DNA of 64,000 nucleotides from Linnemannia elongata (lineage: Eukaryota > Mortierellomycota > Mortierellomycetes > Mortierellales > Mortierellaceae). Below, piece after piece: positions 1-10,938 of the stretch. Numbering within the stretch: the first letter of the stretch is position 1; each line of letters starts with the position of its first letter. The position numbers were made by a program, and so were the translations under genes. The stretch spans positions 186,001-250,000 of the forward strand of contig JAXBDG010000022.1 in assembly GCA_036320915.1 (NCBI GenBank), written 5' to 3'. Under the pieces are notes generated by a model. It had not been told where the DNA came from. It ran no database searches and saw only the letters and a list, made by a program, of their open reading frames with translations.

Positions 1-703
1 TCAGATTTTCATGCGCTCAATTTTTTATTTTTTTTATCATTCCATTCATGTCAAAAGGAGAAAGTGGGAGGGAGAGGAATGTTTGTAGATTGTCATTCAC
101 TCAGTCAATGTCCAACCAGACACCACACAACAAAAATTCATCAGGTCGATGGGGCCTGGAAGTTTTTCAGATACCCAAGATCTGGTCGGAGAATGGTTTT
201 TCGAATAAGAGGTAATAGATAGATATTTTATTATGGTACAGAGCTAGGATAGAATACATATTGGATGGAGGCAAGGGGGGGGGGGGGGTTTGCTTTTTTT
301 TCTTTTTTTGAAAGGTGAGCGGATGGGGTGGCGAGTGTAGGAATCAAGAAAAAGAAGAAAAAATGGTATCGTGAATATAGGAGGAGGACGCAGGTTAGAG
401 GAGGAGATGGATGAGAGGCCAAGAGGCCGATTGTCTTGGTCCCTTCTCCCTCTCTCGTACATTTCGCACCAACTTTTTTGGTCGGCCGCTCAGATAAATA
501 AAAAAAAATAGCCATGCAGACGCAGAGGGAAGGTGGAGTAGAAAAAAAAAAGTGGGGACTCAATAAAAAATGAGGGGTTGAGATGGTGGAAAAAAGATAT
601 TGACAAAATTGAAGAACGAGAGGATGATGACGATGATGAAGAGGGATGATAGTAGACAAGAACAAAAGAGCAAAGAGAGATAAAGAAAAAACGAAGGGAG
701 AGA
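1..703. other. Region downstream of the methyltransferase gene; no gene seen
   Basis: No convincing coding sequence. It holds the presumed 3' untranslated region of the minus-strand methyltransferase, a G run at about 275-289, and A/T and purine-rich low-complexity sequence. A TTTATT at 227-232 reads AATAAA on the minus strand and could be a polyadenylation signal, though it lies far (about 470 bases) from the stop codon. Confidence 0.5.
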
Positions 704-2685
704 TTAGGCGGCGCTCATGGAGCCATTCCTCCCCGCAGGAGGACGGGATGTTGATACCCTTGGGATGTCCGACGACGACGACGATGTCGAGACAAGGACC
801 GGCACCTTCCCAGACGTGCTTTGCGTTGCTGTCGTCGTAGTTGAAGTTGTTATCTTCTTGGGCTCCTTGGGTTTAGTTCCGACAACGAGCCAGACCTTGT
901 AATACGACTGGTTGGCCTCACATTCTTTATCGGCAACCACCAAGGCGGCATCGCATTCTTCCTGGGTCATCTTGCCGACCTCTCCCTTGAGCCAGATCGT
1001 TGCGAGACCATGCATGTTCTGGAGAGACAGCGAACCGGCCTTGCCGCCCCAGGCACCGACGGGGAGGGCAATGTTGAAGGAGTTAACGTTGATATAACCC
1101 GAATGTTTCAAACCGGACTTCATCGTCTGGACTTCGCGCGGGTCGACGCCATGGCGGAGGGATGTCTCGAGTGAGAGTTGGTTGATCCTCTCCATCTGAG
1201 GGCCTGGGTTGTACACAATTCCATCCGACTCGACCAGTTGTAAGAATCCCTCTGGCTTCAACACTCTCAGCAACTGTTTTTTTTTTCACAAGGGAAAGAG
1301 AGAACAGAAAGAAAGAGCGCGCGTTAGTTGTTATGTTGTTTGTCATTTGCTCGTGCTTGTATGTTAGCCATCCATTGACCTTTTGTTTATGTTAAAAGGC
1401 AGACACTCATGCATTGCATGCATGGTTCGCATTCCCTCTTTTGTCCTTCATCCCCTACTCAGATACACTCCTACTATCAGATCGAGTTTCTGTGCAACAG
1501 TACCAACCGTGTGCAACAAACAACGAACTACCCTCTGTCTTTGTCATCCAACCACATATACACATACACACCATACATAATAAAAAGTCCGAGCCATTGA
1601 AAGTTCACCAGAGTGGCACTAAACCCTTCCTCCCACCAACAAACAAAATAGAACAAGGAGGAAAAAATTTAAACACACAATGCAAGTGGGAAGAGGAAGG
1701 GGGTAAGGAATGAGAGAAAGAGGGAGAGAAAAGGGGAAGAAGGGACAAGGAATTGACTTTGTAGTCAATTGAAATGTGATGGGTGAATTCTTACCTCGGC
1801 GTTGACCTGTCGGCGCTGGGCTGGAGAAAGAGCATAGACGAGAAGGCGCTGGTAGATGAAATCAAAGTGGTTGTCGGGGAAGGGCAGACCATCGAGGATA
1901 TTGCACAGCTGGAAGTGGCAGTTGGGGGGCTTGATCTCGGTGGGGAAGATGGCCGAGATATCAACACCATGGATCTCGGCCTTGGGGAACTCATGTGCCA
2001 TCTCAAGGGCCCAAACACCGGTACCAGTAGCGACATCGAGGATCCTCAAGCTGGGCGACTCGGGGTCGAGCTGGACGTTGTAGTTACCCTTGAAGATAAA
2101 GCGGACGAGGTAGTGCTGTGCATCGAGGCGGTCGGATTCAGTGAGGTCGTTGGGGAGCATATAGGGTGCACTCTCGACAGTGTGTCGGGTGCGACCGTCA
2201 TCACAGCGTCGACTGTGATACGCCCATTCGGGGAGGGTGGACGTGGGCATGGTGGAAGTACCCGAGTGGGCGGTCGAGTTGTCAAAGTGGAGGGTGGCGA
2301 GTTTGGACTGGTTTGAGTCGGAGGAGGAGGAGGTTTGAGAAAATCCGGAGGAATGATCGTCGTTGTGAGTGTGAGAAGAGTCTATGGAAGCATGACGACT
2401 TGTTGGTACGACTTGGCTGTTGTTCATTTGGCTGGCGATGTGTCGAGAGTTGTTACTGTTGCTGTTGCTGTTGTTATAGGAGGAGGTGGTGGGGCCGTTG
2501 AGGGAGTTTGAGGATGAAGAGTAGCCGGTGTAGCTTCGGTCAGAACCGTTGGCGAGGGAGGAGGATTTTGTCTTTTTTCTGAACTGGAGGGAGGATTTTG
2601 ACCGTTGGAAGAGGGAGGGTTTCTTGTGGAGGTCAAGGCCGTTAGGGGCCGATGACCGAGAGAGAGTTGAAGCCGTGTTTCCCAT
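704..2685 (-). CDS. SAM-dependent class I methyltransferase, possibly N-myristoylated
   Basis: Two exons: 2685..1795 and 1273..704, 486 residues. The 521-base intron 1794..1274 has GTAAG and CAG ends and joins in phase 0 (NAE to LLRVLKPEG). Residues 1-160 are Ser/Asn-rich and probably disordered. The methyltransferase domain covers about 165-400: motif I LDVATGTGVWALEMA near 216, the acidic post-I residue in HGVDIS, and LKPEGFLQLVE at the intron-2 side. The tail after about 440 is Thr/Ser-rich. The chemistry is SAM-dependent methyl transfer; the substrate is unknown. The protein starts MGNTAST, which fits the MGxxxS N-myristoylation pattern, so membrane association is possible. The start was chosen because it gives this motif and lies directly after a CT-rich leader (coding strand). 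Such methyltransferases are numerous in filamentous fungi and include regulators and secondary-metabolism enzymes. Confidence 0.9.
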
Positions 2686-2765
2686 GGCTCTTTGTCTTTA
2701 GTGATTGGGTTGGATTGAAGGGAAGGGAGAGAGGGAGTGTGCGTGTGTGAGAGAGTGTAACTGAA

Positions 2766-2826
2766 GATGAAAGTGAGAGTGAGCGATGGAGAAAAAAGTG
2801 TCCGAGAGAAAAAAAGTGGAGAAAGA

Positions 2827-2864
<38 letters not shown>

Positions 2865-3047
2865 TGAAAAGGAAAAGAGGAAAAGAGAAAGAGAGAAGAG
2901 AAAAGATGGCAGCCGAGTCGAGGTTGAGATATGTTTTTTTTTGGCTTTGCTGTTGCTGCTGCTGCTGATATGAAGAGAAGTGAAGCGTTGAAGAAGTGAG
3001 GATTGAGCGGACGATGAAATGGGCTAACAGTTCTCTCTTTTTATATA
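2766..3047 (-). promoter_or_regulatory. Promoter of the methyltransferase: TATA box and CT-rich tract
   Basis: On the minus strand TATATAA lies at 3047..3041, followed by a long pyrimidine tract (seen as GAGAGA on the plus strand, about 2817-2910) ahead of the ATG at 2685. A TATA box followed by a CT-rich leader is a common fungal promoter layout. Assignment is by position only. Confidence 0.5.
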
Positions 3048-3049
3048 AG

Positions 3050-5228
3050 AGGCACGATTTAAGTAAAGGCTAATGGTGCTATTGAATTGGAATTTGAATC
3101 GATATATTCGATTTCTAATGTGACAATTCAATCGAGCATTATCTTATTACAAAAGTGAAGAAAAATGAATACGAGTCCGAGTCGGACTCCATTCGATTTA
3201 TTCGATTCGATTTAAACAACAAAGAGTGAGAATGAGAGTGAGAGAAATGAAAAAAATTGTCCGTTCGCCAACGACATCTTTTTTTTTGGCTGGTCTGTTG
3301 CTTAGTTATGTCCCATCGCTACTTGTAAAAAAAACTGTGGGTAAAAAGTAACTTGGACCCCACTCTTCATTTCAATAATCATTTTACCCCACGAAAAAGC
3401 TACTTTGTGAGATAGCTCTTTTTGATATGAAGCGCTGATATGAAGACGACCAGACCAGAGAACTGGGAGGTAGCTCTTTTTAGTTTACCTCTCTGGACTG
3501 GGCTGCTTTCCATACTTAACAAAACAACAAAGACACTTGGGCCCCTTTCTCCCCCCACACATACACATATACTTAAACAAACAAACATACATACGATCTC
3601 CTCATCTGGATTTGGTCCATCTCTCATATCCTTATTTTCTTGGTCATTCAGTCAGTCAGTTAGTCAGTCACTAAGTCATGCAAAAATCACAAACCATCGG
3701 TGAGGACGTCCTTCTACATCGGAGAAGGTACCTCGCTGGTGCCTCTCTCTCTCTCTCTTAGTTACTCTCTGTTGGCACTGCATTACGAGAGTAGACGCAA
3801 TAATTAAACACTGGACGGCTAGACCTTTTTCTTCTTCGCCATTCTTTCCTTCGCATGTCAAAAAAAATATCTTTCTTATAAACATATGTTCTGGACTATT
3901 AGAGATTGGAGAAACAAGCGATAAACTGTGGAGAAAGAAAAAGGAAAAATGGACATGGTGAATGGACTGATCGACTGATCGACTGACACGACACACAGAC
4001 ACGGAGGGCCCATCCTCAATCCCAGCCTGTCTCTCGTTCTCTCCTCCCCTTCGTGTGTTTTTGGTCTGCGTGGGTGCTGTTTGTTTGTATTTGATTTTTT
4101 TTGGTTCGCGCACCTGTGTATTGGGCGACCTGACCTGGGGTGTGCATCTCCCCTCCACTCTAATTTCTCGTCCTTTCCAGGTGATTCCATTCTCCACTGT
4201 TCAATCTCGGGTTACCAACCAAACCAATTCAACCTTACTTTGATCTTTCAACAGCAACAAAACCAACAACTAACCACCCCATTTGTTATTTCCGGGCAAC
4301 CCCCTTTCCAATTTCCTCTGCCCTTGTCCCTGCCCCTGTCCTGACATGTCCTGTCTGTCTCTTTGTCGGATAGACCCAAAACAATTTAAGAATGTCTAAG
4401 AGAAGGGAGAACTGAACGGAGAAGAGGAATGACATGAGAGGGCAACGCGGCAAAATTGAGTTGATTTTTCTTCCCTAGGAGTAGAAAGATCTGGGAACAG
4501 AAGACCGTAGAAGAATCAAGTTAACGTTGACAAATGCGAGCAAAGAAGGGAGGAGTGAAGGGAAGTGGGTAATGAAGTGGGGTGGTGGGACGATGTCGAG
4601 GTTAAAAAAAAAACAAAACGGCCATCTCTTCATTATCTTGCCCCCGTTTTGCTCCCAGTTCTCTCCCTCGCTTTCTCTCTCTCTCTCTCGGTCATCAATT
4701 ATTAAAAACGAACGAGCATCCCATCGGTCATCCCTTTCCTCGGTCCATGGTTGCTCCTTTTCCTTTTTCTCCTTTTACCTTTTTCTCCTTGACTTCTTCT
4801 CCAAATTGCCCTTCATCCCCTCCCCTGTTTTTCTTTCTTTTCTTTCTAATGTAACATTCAAACTCTGCTTGGATCCGATAGATAGAAATTATAGAAAAGA
4901 ACACTCAGATCAAGGGAGAAATAGAAAAAAAAGAGGGGCATGAAAAGGAAAAGGACAGAACGGAAAAGCGATGATGCGTAGGTGCATTAGCCGTTTTGTG
5001 TTCACGGAGTTGCTTTGTTTGTTACGCTACTACTAAGCACAAAAAAGTCAAAACATATTTTTGTCGTGTGTGTTCATTGCGCTCTTCTATCCTTCGTGCT
5101 TCCCCCTTTTTTTAAATCTGTCATCCAACGTCATTGATTCCTTCTCCTCCTTTCCAAAAGGCAATGGTTGGTCATGGTGGCGGTTCTGTGGAAAAAAAAA
5201 AAGTAAAAGCCACCATCCCTTTAACAAA
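3050..5228. other. 2.2-kb intergenic stretch; no gene seen
   Basis: No reading frame here has coding character; the longer open stretches are Ser/Phe-rich readings of CT-rich DNA. Contents: an 8-bp-arm inverted repeat GAGTCCGA/TCGGACTC at 3173-3189 inside an AT-rich stretch with repeated ATTCGATT-like words (3095-3215), CT-rich tracts at about 3740-3765 and 4660-4860, and no tRNA or conserved motif I recognise. Confidence 0.5.
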
Positions 5229-5321
5229 ATTGGTGGCGCAACTACACGTGATCACTGCATCACGTGGTGATATGATTATTAAGTTTAAAATGTTCTCAGA
5301 AATCATTAACTCCATCGAGTT
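5229..5321 (+). promoter_or_regulatory. Upstream module of tRNA-Leu copy 1
   Basis: Contains ATTGGTGGCG at 5229-5238, CACGTG at 5245-5250 and a second CACGTG at about 5261-5266, ending with CGAGTTGGAGAG running into the tRNA. The first box and an E-box are shared with the other two tRNA-Leu copies, but the TAACGCGTAAC block present upstream of copies 2 and 3 is absent here. Confidence 0.55.
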
Positions 5322-5404
5322 GGAGAGATGGCCGAGTTGGTCTAAGGCGCCGCGTTAAGGCCGCGGTCTATTCGTAGGCGTGGGTTCAAATCCCACTCTC
5401 TTCA
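5322..5404 (+). tRNA. tRNA-Leu, anticodon AAG (copy 1)
   Basis: An 83-nt cloverleaf with a long variable arm. The acceptor stem GGAGAGA pairs with TCTCTTC; the D stem is GCC/GGC; the anticodon stem CCGCG/CGCGG encloses the loop TTAAGGC, giving anticodon AAG (reads CUU-type Leu codons); the T arm is GTGGG TTCAAAT CCCAC; A is the discriminator. CCA is not encoded and there is no intron. The TTTT at 5411-5414 is the likely Pol III terminator. The tRNA sequence matches the copies at 10939 and 46001. Confidence 0.97.
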
Positions 5405-5581
5405 CTATTCTTTTGCCCTTTCTCTCCGGCGGAGAGAGAGAGAGTACCTACCTTTTGTCGCGAACAGTTGACGTTCTTTTTTGCTTGAGCTTGCACCAAC
5501 ACTTGGTATTCATTTCTTTTTTTCACCTGTCGGCAGATTTGATGAACGTTCATTTTAGTTGGAGGTTAACCTATTTGACAA
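5405..5581. other. Short spacer between tRNA-Leu copy 1 and the inverted-repeat element
   Basis: It starts with the Pol III terminator (TTTT at 5411-5414). The first bases (CTATTCTTTTGCC) are also found after tRNA copy 3. No gene seen. Confidence 0.6.
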
Positions 5582-5645
5582 CCCGGGTTGCTCGAATTAT
5601 TCAACAACTTCGTACTAAGTCCATGTAACTCACTTTTTTTGTTTT
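5582..5645 (+). repeat. Left terminal inverted repeat of the MITE-like element
   Basis: The outer part (CCCGGGTTGCTCGAATTA) matches the right end exactly; the following ~10 bases differ, then CGTACTAAGTCCATG and AACTCACTTTTTTTG match with one substitution between them. Confidence 0.75.
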
Positions 5646-5903
5646 CAAGACGAAAACGTGGACAGGAGAGGCTAAACTCATGGAGACAGCTTGCTTCACT
5701 TCGCGCTTCCTCGGAGCATCATTTGCGCACCCTCAGAGTAGATCATCGAAGCGTTTTGGCTGAAATTACCACTTTTTAGCTACTGACAAGCCGTGGTGAT
5801 GACGATATGGGACACGAACTCCATGAATTGAACCACAGGAAGCAGGGCAACGAATTGAACACATTAGTAACGAGCGTGTGATATTGCAACAAGGTGCTGT
5901 GTA

Positions 5904-5972
5904 AAAAAAAACAAAAAAAGTGAGTTGCATGGACTTAGTACGTGGGTTGTCGAGTAATTCGAGCAACCCGGG
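5904..5972 (-). repeat. Right terminal inverted repeat of the MITE-like element
   Basis: Reverse complement of the left end, closing with GAGCAACCCGGG at 5961-5972. The inner boundary is blurred by an A-rich stretch at 5903-5918. Confidence 0.75.
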
Positions 5973-6686
5973 CTACCAAGTAGAATATTCCTTTAGTTCG
6001 ATTTTAGTCAAGGAGATAGATACGCCTTTTCTAACTGATAGAGATAAATAGGAATGTGATCTGCAAAGCGATTATTGGTGCAGTTAAGTGATCAATCTGA
6101 TAACGGTGTGGTCCGATCAATTATTTCAACGCGACCAGGACTTTATTTCTTCATAACTGGACAATTGGTACCGATTATCCTGAGAAATAACAAACGTTGG
6201 TTGTATGGGAAAATGCACACGCCATCCTTTATCTCTCATTGTCCAGTACTCACATCAAAGGGGGGGTGTAAGTCCTCTTCCCTTCTCTCCCACGACTAAG
6301 GCACTACTGCCTTCAGTCTTAACAACCATCGGTTCTCCCCTCCTCTACAGTAAATCAGCCTTCCTTCTTCCGCAACCACCTTCAGCAACCAACCAACCAC
6401 AGCACAGGAAAAAATAACTACAGTTACGTCCAGTTCGACTCTGCACAGTTTCCACGCTCTTTTACACTTGTCCCCTTGGTCCTCGGCGCCCTGATGACTA
6501 AATTCGAGTAGCATTGAGCAAGTATGGTGCGGTCGAGTCGGTGTATACCGCTTTTAATGCCAAAGTTATCATGATTACGGCTCCCACTTTGTTGTTTATA
6601 CCGATCACGATGCACTTCGTCATTTTTCCATTCAACCCAAGCTCACTCGGAGACAAGTGGTATTGGATTAATTTTTTTTGCTATCC
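5973..6686. other. Spacer between the MITE-like element and the DIRS-like relic
   Basis: No gene is supported. Short open frames occur on both strands, none with recognisable family features. Part of it may belong to the same decayed retroelement as 6687-7105, but no reverse transcriptase motif could be read. Confidence 0.4.
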
Positions 6687-7105
6687 CGGCAGATGGGTGG
6701 CCCCATCAGAGCAATGTCGCTGCCCAAGGCCAAGGACAACCTCGACTGGTGGGTCACTCATGGAGCGGATTGTCCTGGATGGAGACACCAACACAAATAA
6801 ATGTCTATACCGACGCCTCGACCAGCGGCTGGGGCATTGTCATTAAAGACGATTCGGTGGAGTGGACAATGGTCAAAGGTGGACAAGTTTCTTAAAAGCC
6901 CACCCACTTCTGCCCTATACCAGGAATTGCCTTGGTCTCGACAAGATCCAAAGACCAAACGCTGCTGCATTCCTGGTATGATTATTTCAATCGCAGCACA
7001 GCATAGATTTAGGCACTGAAACATATTCATAAAACTCCAATCGGATAAAAGTTGAATCGAATGGGTGTCTAAATTTAATAAAAGCAAGATTCCCTCCATT
7101 CGTAA
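6687..7105 (+). pseudogene. Relic of a DIRS-like retrotransposon (RNase H region)
   Basis: Broken coding fragments on the plus strand, spread over shifted frames. About 6687-6760 reads RQMGGPIRAMSLPKAKDNL then DWWVTH. After a frameshift, 6797-6870 reads INVYTDASTSGWGIVIKDD, the typical RNase H motif (TDAS..GWG) of tyrosine-recombinase retroelements such as DIRS and Ngaro. About 7035-7105 reads KLQSD, then a stop, then IEWVSKFNKSKIPSIR, a further piece of the RNase H domain. Stops and frameshifts show it is dead. It lies next to the 3' end of the SRRM1-like gene, on the opposite strand. No terminal repeats, reverse transcriptase or recombinase are visible. Confidence 0.7.
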
Positions 7106-7174
7106 AAAAAACGCAACCTCTTTCTCAAAGAAATAAAAAAACAAACTCACCATCATGTTTCTCGGCAACATTAT

Positions 7175-7180
7175 TTTATT
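7175..7180 (-). terminator. Polyadenylation signal of the SRRM1-like gene
   Basis: TTTATT on the plus strand reads AATAAA on the minus strand, 71 bases beyond the stop codon at 7251. Confidence 0.55.
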
Positions 7181-7250
7181 TCCAAGCAACAAGCACCGAA
7201 GCGCGCTTGATTTTTTTTTAGGCTGTTAGAGAAAAGAGATCCTGCGTCCG

Positions 7251-9241
7251 TTAAGTCTGGTCCTGAATAGAGCCGGCGTCGGTGCTGGTGCGCTTGTTCT
7301 TCACAGACTGCAACACGCGCTCACGAAGCAACTTTTCCCGCAATTGGTTCTCCAGAATCTTTGGGTCCACCGGAGCTGGTGCGGAGGCTGCCTCCGCTGG
7401 CGCTACTGCCTTCGATTCTCCGTTTCCTGCTGCACTGCTGGTGATACCTGAAGGTGGCGTCCGTGATCTGGAGCGTGTGTCCTTGCGGGTGGTACGACTT
7501 CTCGATCGGCTCCTGGACCGGCTCTGTGAACGCATACGTCTCCGTTTTGAAGAATCCATGCCAAGGTCACTACCGCGACGTCCGTTCCTGTCACGATCAC
7601 GGTCCTGGCTCCGGTCCCTGCTCCGTCCACGATAGTCATCCCTCTGAGATCGACCTCCTCGGTCTCTGCTGTACTCCCGTGAACGACTGTTGCTCCGACG
7701 ACGAGATCCGGCTCCCCGATAGTAATCATCATCGCGTCTGTAAGTGTCACGGTGGTCTCTGTCGCGGCTCCTCTCTCTGTAACGGTCCTGTCTCCTGGCA
7801 TCATGTCTCCTCCCACCGCCATAACCACCAGCATCCCTGCTCCGTGACCGATCACGCCTGCCGCGCGTTCTCTCCTTTTCATGATCTCGTTCTTTCTCCC
7901 GTTCTCTCTCAAATTCTCTGCTGCGGCGTTCCTCGTGAGCTTTGCGGTCATCCTGCACTGGCTTGCTGTCAAGCTCTCTTCTAGTAACCGCGGGTTCCTA
8001 ATGTCATGAATTGGATGATGCACCGCACGTTAGATTTGCATACATGTCGCCAGTCAATTTTTGCTGAAAGAAGGTGGCCATAACAGCTGCAGTGTGAAAA
8101 ATGGTTCTACCTTGGCAACATCCAGTGCCTTGGGTCGTGAAGCCTCGCGAATAGCCTGAGCCTTCTGTCTAAGCTCAGCTGCGATCGCTCGCTCCTTTTC
8201 TTCCTGCTCTCTTATCCGTGCCAATGCATCCTCCTTAGCTTGCTATAGAAATGAGGATATAATTAAGAAAGCATCCACGTATTAGACAATGTCGCTCATG
8301 TCGTCAAATGCTCTTGCGGTTACAAAAAAACCTGTGTTTTCTGTCATGAACAAAATATCGCACCTTGGTTTTGAGGATTTCAGCCTTTGTGATATCCAAG
8401 AACTGCTGAGGAATGCCTCCAAGACTAGTTTGGGCAGAGATCAGAAGCTTCCAGAGCTCCAAAACAAATAGTTGTGTGTTTTTGTCAAGAAATCCTTGAA
8501 GGTTGATCTGCATCGACTTTGGATCCGGGGACTACTCTCACGATAAAAAAAGGATAGTAGCAGATGTGTGTTAGTACATGTTGGACGTTTCATAGATCGC
8601 ATACGCAGAACGCGAGCGTTCTTTCTTCATTTGCGATAGGTTCTGGTTGATGGTGATGGTTGTATGTGTCTTACAGGCTCTTCCAGCATTCCGATGGCGT
8701 ACTCGACAACGACCTCGTCCTCGATTCCAAGCAGTTGGATCACACGCTCTGCCATCCAGTCCTTGATGACCTTCATGTTGACTTTCTTCATATCAACCTA
8801 TCAGTTAGCCATTGGAAAGAATAAAAACAAGAGGATGATGAGTTGAAAAGAAATTAAAGACAGTAACAGGTCAGGTGGACCTATCAGCCAGCCCGATCGA
8901 TCTGTTCAACGGTATTGTACGAAACAAACAAGGTACCTTCTGGCTGAATTCTGGAGGAAAGTTCATGGACTTTAACATCTTTTTATGCTTGTCGCTGAAA
9001 CGAGTGTCCTGACCGGCACTTGTGCCCTGAAAGGGTAGAAATATTGGAATAAGAGGGACACCATGGAGTTGTTGAGGGGGGAACTGATTAGCTGTTTGTT
9101 CTCTGTGAAGGGGTGTGATTGGGCGCTCTCAGGATTAGTTTACAAGATGGCGACAAGTAGCAGAAAGCAATAACAAAAGAGATCCCCTGTGGTTGTGCTG
9201 TGCTCGCTCTGATGTACCTTAAAGAATCCTGCGTCTCCCAT
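7251..9241 (-). CDS. SRRM1: SRRM1-like PWI-domain, RS-rich splicing factor
   Basis: Six exons: 9241..9218, 9026..8937, 8797..8675, 8531..8364, 8242..8111 and 7997..7251, all joined in phase 0, giving 427 residues. The first exon encodes only MGDAGFFK, matching the conserved start of the family. The PWI domain covers about 30-120: VNMKVIKDWMAERV, then EDEVVVEYAIGML, then MQINLQGFLDKN and ELWKLLISAQ, with GGIPQQFLD at its end. A charged helix follows (KEDALARIREQEEKERA), and from about 190 the protein is rich in RS, RD and RE repeats. PWI domains bind nucleic acid; SRRM1/SRm160 is a nuclear co-activator of pre-mRNA splicing and 3'-end formation that works with SR proteins. That role fits a genome with so many small exons, but the link is inference. 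Confidence 0.93.
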
Positions 9242-10938
9242 GGTTATGTTTGTGGGTGTTGTTGGTTGTTGAATGAGAGGGTGAGATGTATGCAACGATC
9301 GTGGAGCAAGTAGAAAAGAAAATGACCTGTTGTGGCTTTGTGTCACGTGCGTCAAACTGACCCTTCTTTCTGGCGTAGACGCGCGAACAAACGCGTCTGA
9401 CGAAGAGGAGGTGGCAAGAAATCAACTGAACAAACGAATATTCCTTTGATAAAGTACGAATAACGCTCTTAGGTACCGCTCTCATAAGTCTCACAGTTTG
9501 ACACTTTTAATTAGCACAATCACTCAAAGAAAGCGTATAACAAAGCCCTAGAATCAAGAGTCTCGCTGGCGTCTGTGTGAGTCGTATCATTCAAAAGATC
9601 ATAGTTATGATTTCGGGTCATTCCAAGCGCAAAAAGGACGGAATGGACAAAAGAGGCGACTGCTTGAACATTTTTATTATGGATGAAAACACAGCCTAAT
9701 ATCCCAAGAGATGTTTCAAACGAGAAGGCATCGAGTTTCTGGACGATGTCAAAGGGATGTCCTGGATGAACTCCAAGGACCCCATAAAAGTGGAAGAGTT
9801 CCTTCTGTTGCATCAAAGTGGCTGTTCAGCCTCTGTGGGAAAATGATGTGCATGATTTAAGGATATAGATATTCAGGGACTAGCTGGAAGGAATAGGAAG
9901 GTGAAAAGTCGTTTTATTGAAATTGACCACAGCTGACTATTTAACTGTGGAGAGATAAGTGGTTGCGCGATACTATTGCGCAATGCATATGACATTGTCT
10001 TTCGAAACGTTCTGAACCAAGTCTGGCCGTGAGGGAGGCGGAAGGTAGCCGGAGAGTGGTTATGCATAGGGAGTCGGAATATCCTCTCCGTAATCCAGGG
10101 CGGGGTGACATATCGGGCGTCCACAAACTAAGTCACTTCATTGCACACCAGCGACCGAATCTGACCTTGACCTTAAAAAAAAAAAAAAAAAAAGATCCCC
10201 ACGAGGTGTTCCAAATAGATGCGTGGATGAAATGATTCAGGAAAAGGACATCATTATGGATCTGTTTGATTGAGTATCTTGGCATATCGTCGATTGTCCT
10301 GATCACATCACCTTCACCTCTCATTGGGGGTTCTCGATTAAGGTATATCCCATAAAGCCCACTCTAATCCGTAGGCGGCGACCTGGAAGGTAAAGGGCTT
10401 CGTAGGGCGAAGTTTCTTTCATCAGTGGGGAGGGGGATCGGTGGTGTGGTTGCTGGTAGTAACGGCGGTGATAGTGCATTGTTGTTGCTGAGAGGGTGGG
10501 AAAGAGCGTTGGTGCTTGTGCAAAAAGTTAGTTGTAGAGGCAGAGAGGTGGGAGTGGGATTGCGCCCCCATAATCTCCCACCTGGACAAGAGAAGCGTAA
10601 TTGAAGTGGGAGGAAGAGAGGAGGATAAACTAGTTTCTTGGTCGAAGAAACCGTTTTATTTTTGTCTTTTCAAGGCAGGAGCCTTAGTGCATTTATTGTT
10701 TTGTGACTTTGCTGTATGGGTTCGCACCACTAATCACCCTAAATTGACACGCGTTTGTAGTCTCTGACATCTGTCGCGAAAAGAAACCTTCTAGCTATCA
10801 TACCTTGCAACTCATGGTTCCTAAAGATGCAAAAAAAAAGTTTACTATCCCTAACTCGCATCCTTCAGACATCAAGAAGAGCAAAAGTGAACAAAACACG
10901 CTTAGTCTCCCCGTTCTGTCCAAAAAGAAAAGATATAG
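9242..10938. other. 1.7-kb intergenic stretch; no supported gene
   Basis: Includes the upstream region of the SRRM1-like gene. A minus-strand open frame at 9813..9520 (about 97 residues) has ordinary amino acid composition but no recognised domain, no splice partners and no promoter signs. A run of 19 A at about 10173-10192 and assorted short frames complete the stretch. It could hold decayed transposon sequence. Confidence 0.4.

Larger units (their letters stand above)
5582..5972. mobile_element. MITE-like element with ~65-bp terminal inverted repeats
   Basis: The left end (5582-5645) begins CCCGGGTTGCTCGAATTA and continues through a TACTAAGTCCATG block to AACTCACTTTTTTTG. The right end (about 5904-5972) is its inverted copy with few mismatches. 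The 245-bp centre has no open frame of note. Size, long inverted ends and no transposase fit a non-autonomous DNA transposon. It sits about 180 bp downstream of a tRNA gene. I could not fix a target-site duplication, so the superfamily is unassigned. Confidence 0.75.

Noticed and set aside
1783..2316. 177-residue plus-strand open frame
   Set aside because: It is the antisense of the methyltransferase domain; the minus-strand reading has family motifs and proper splicing.
7403..8023. Open frames on both strands over the RS region
   Set aside because: Shadows of the repetitive RS/RD coding sequence of the SRRM1-like gene, in other frames.
9520..9813. 97-residue minus-strand open frame
   Set aside because: Composition is protein-like, but there is no recognised family, a stop lies just upstream and no splice partner was found; not enough for a gene call.
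9873..10124. 83-residue minus-strand open frame
   Set aside because: Crosses low-complexity sequence, with no motif or gene context.
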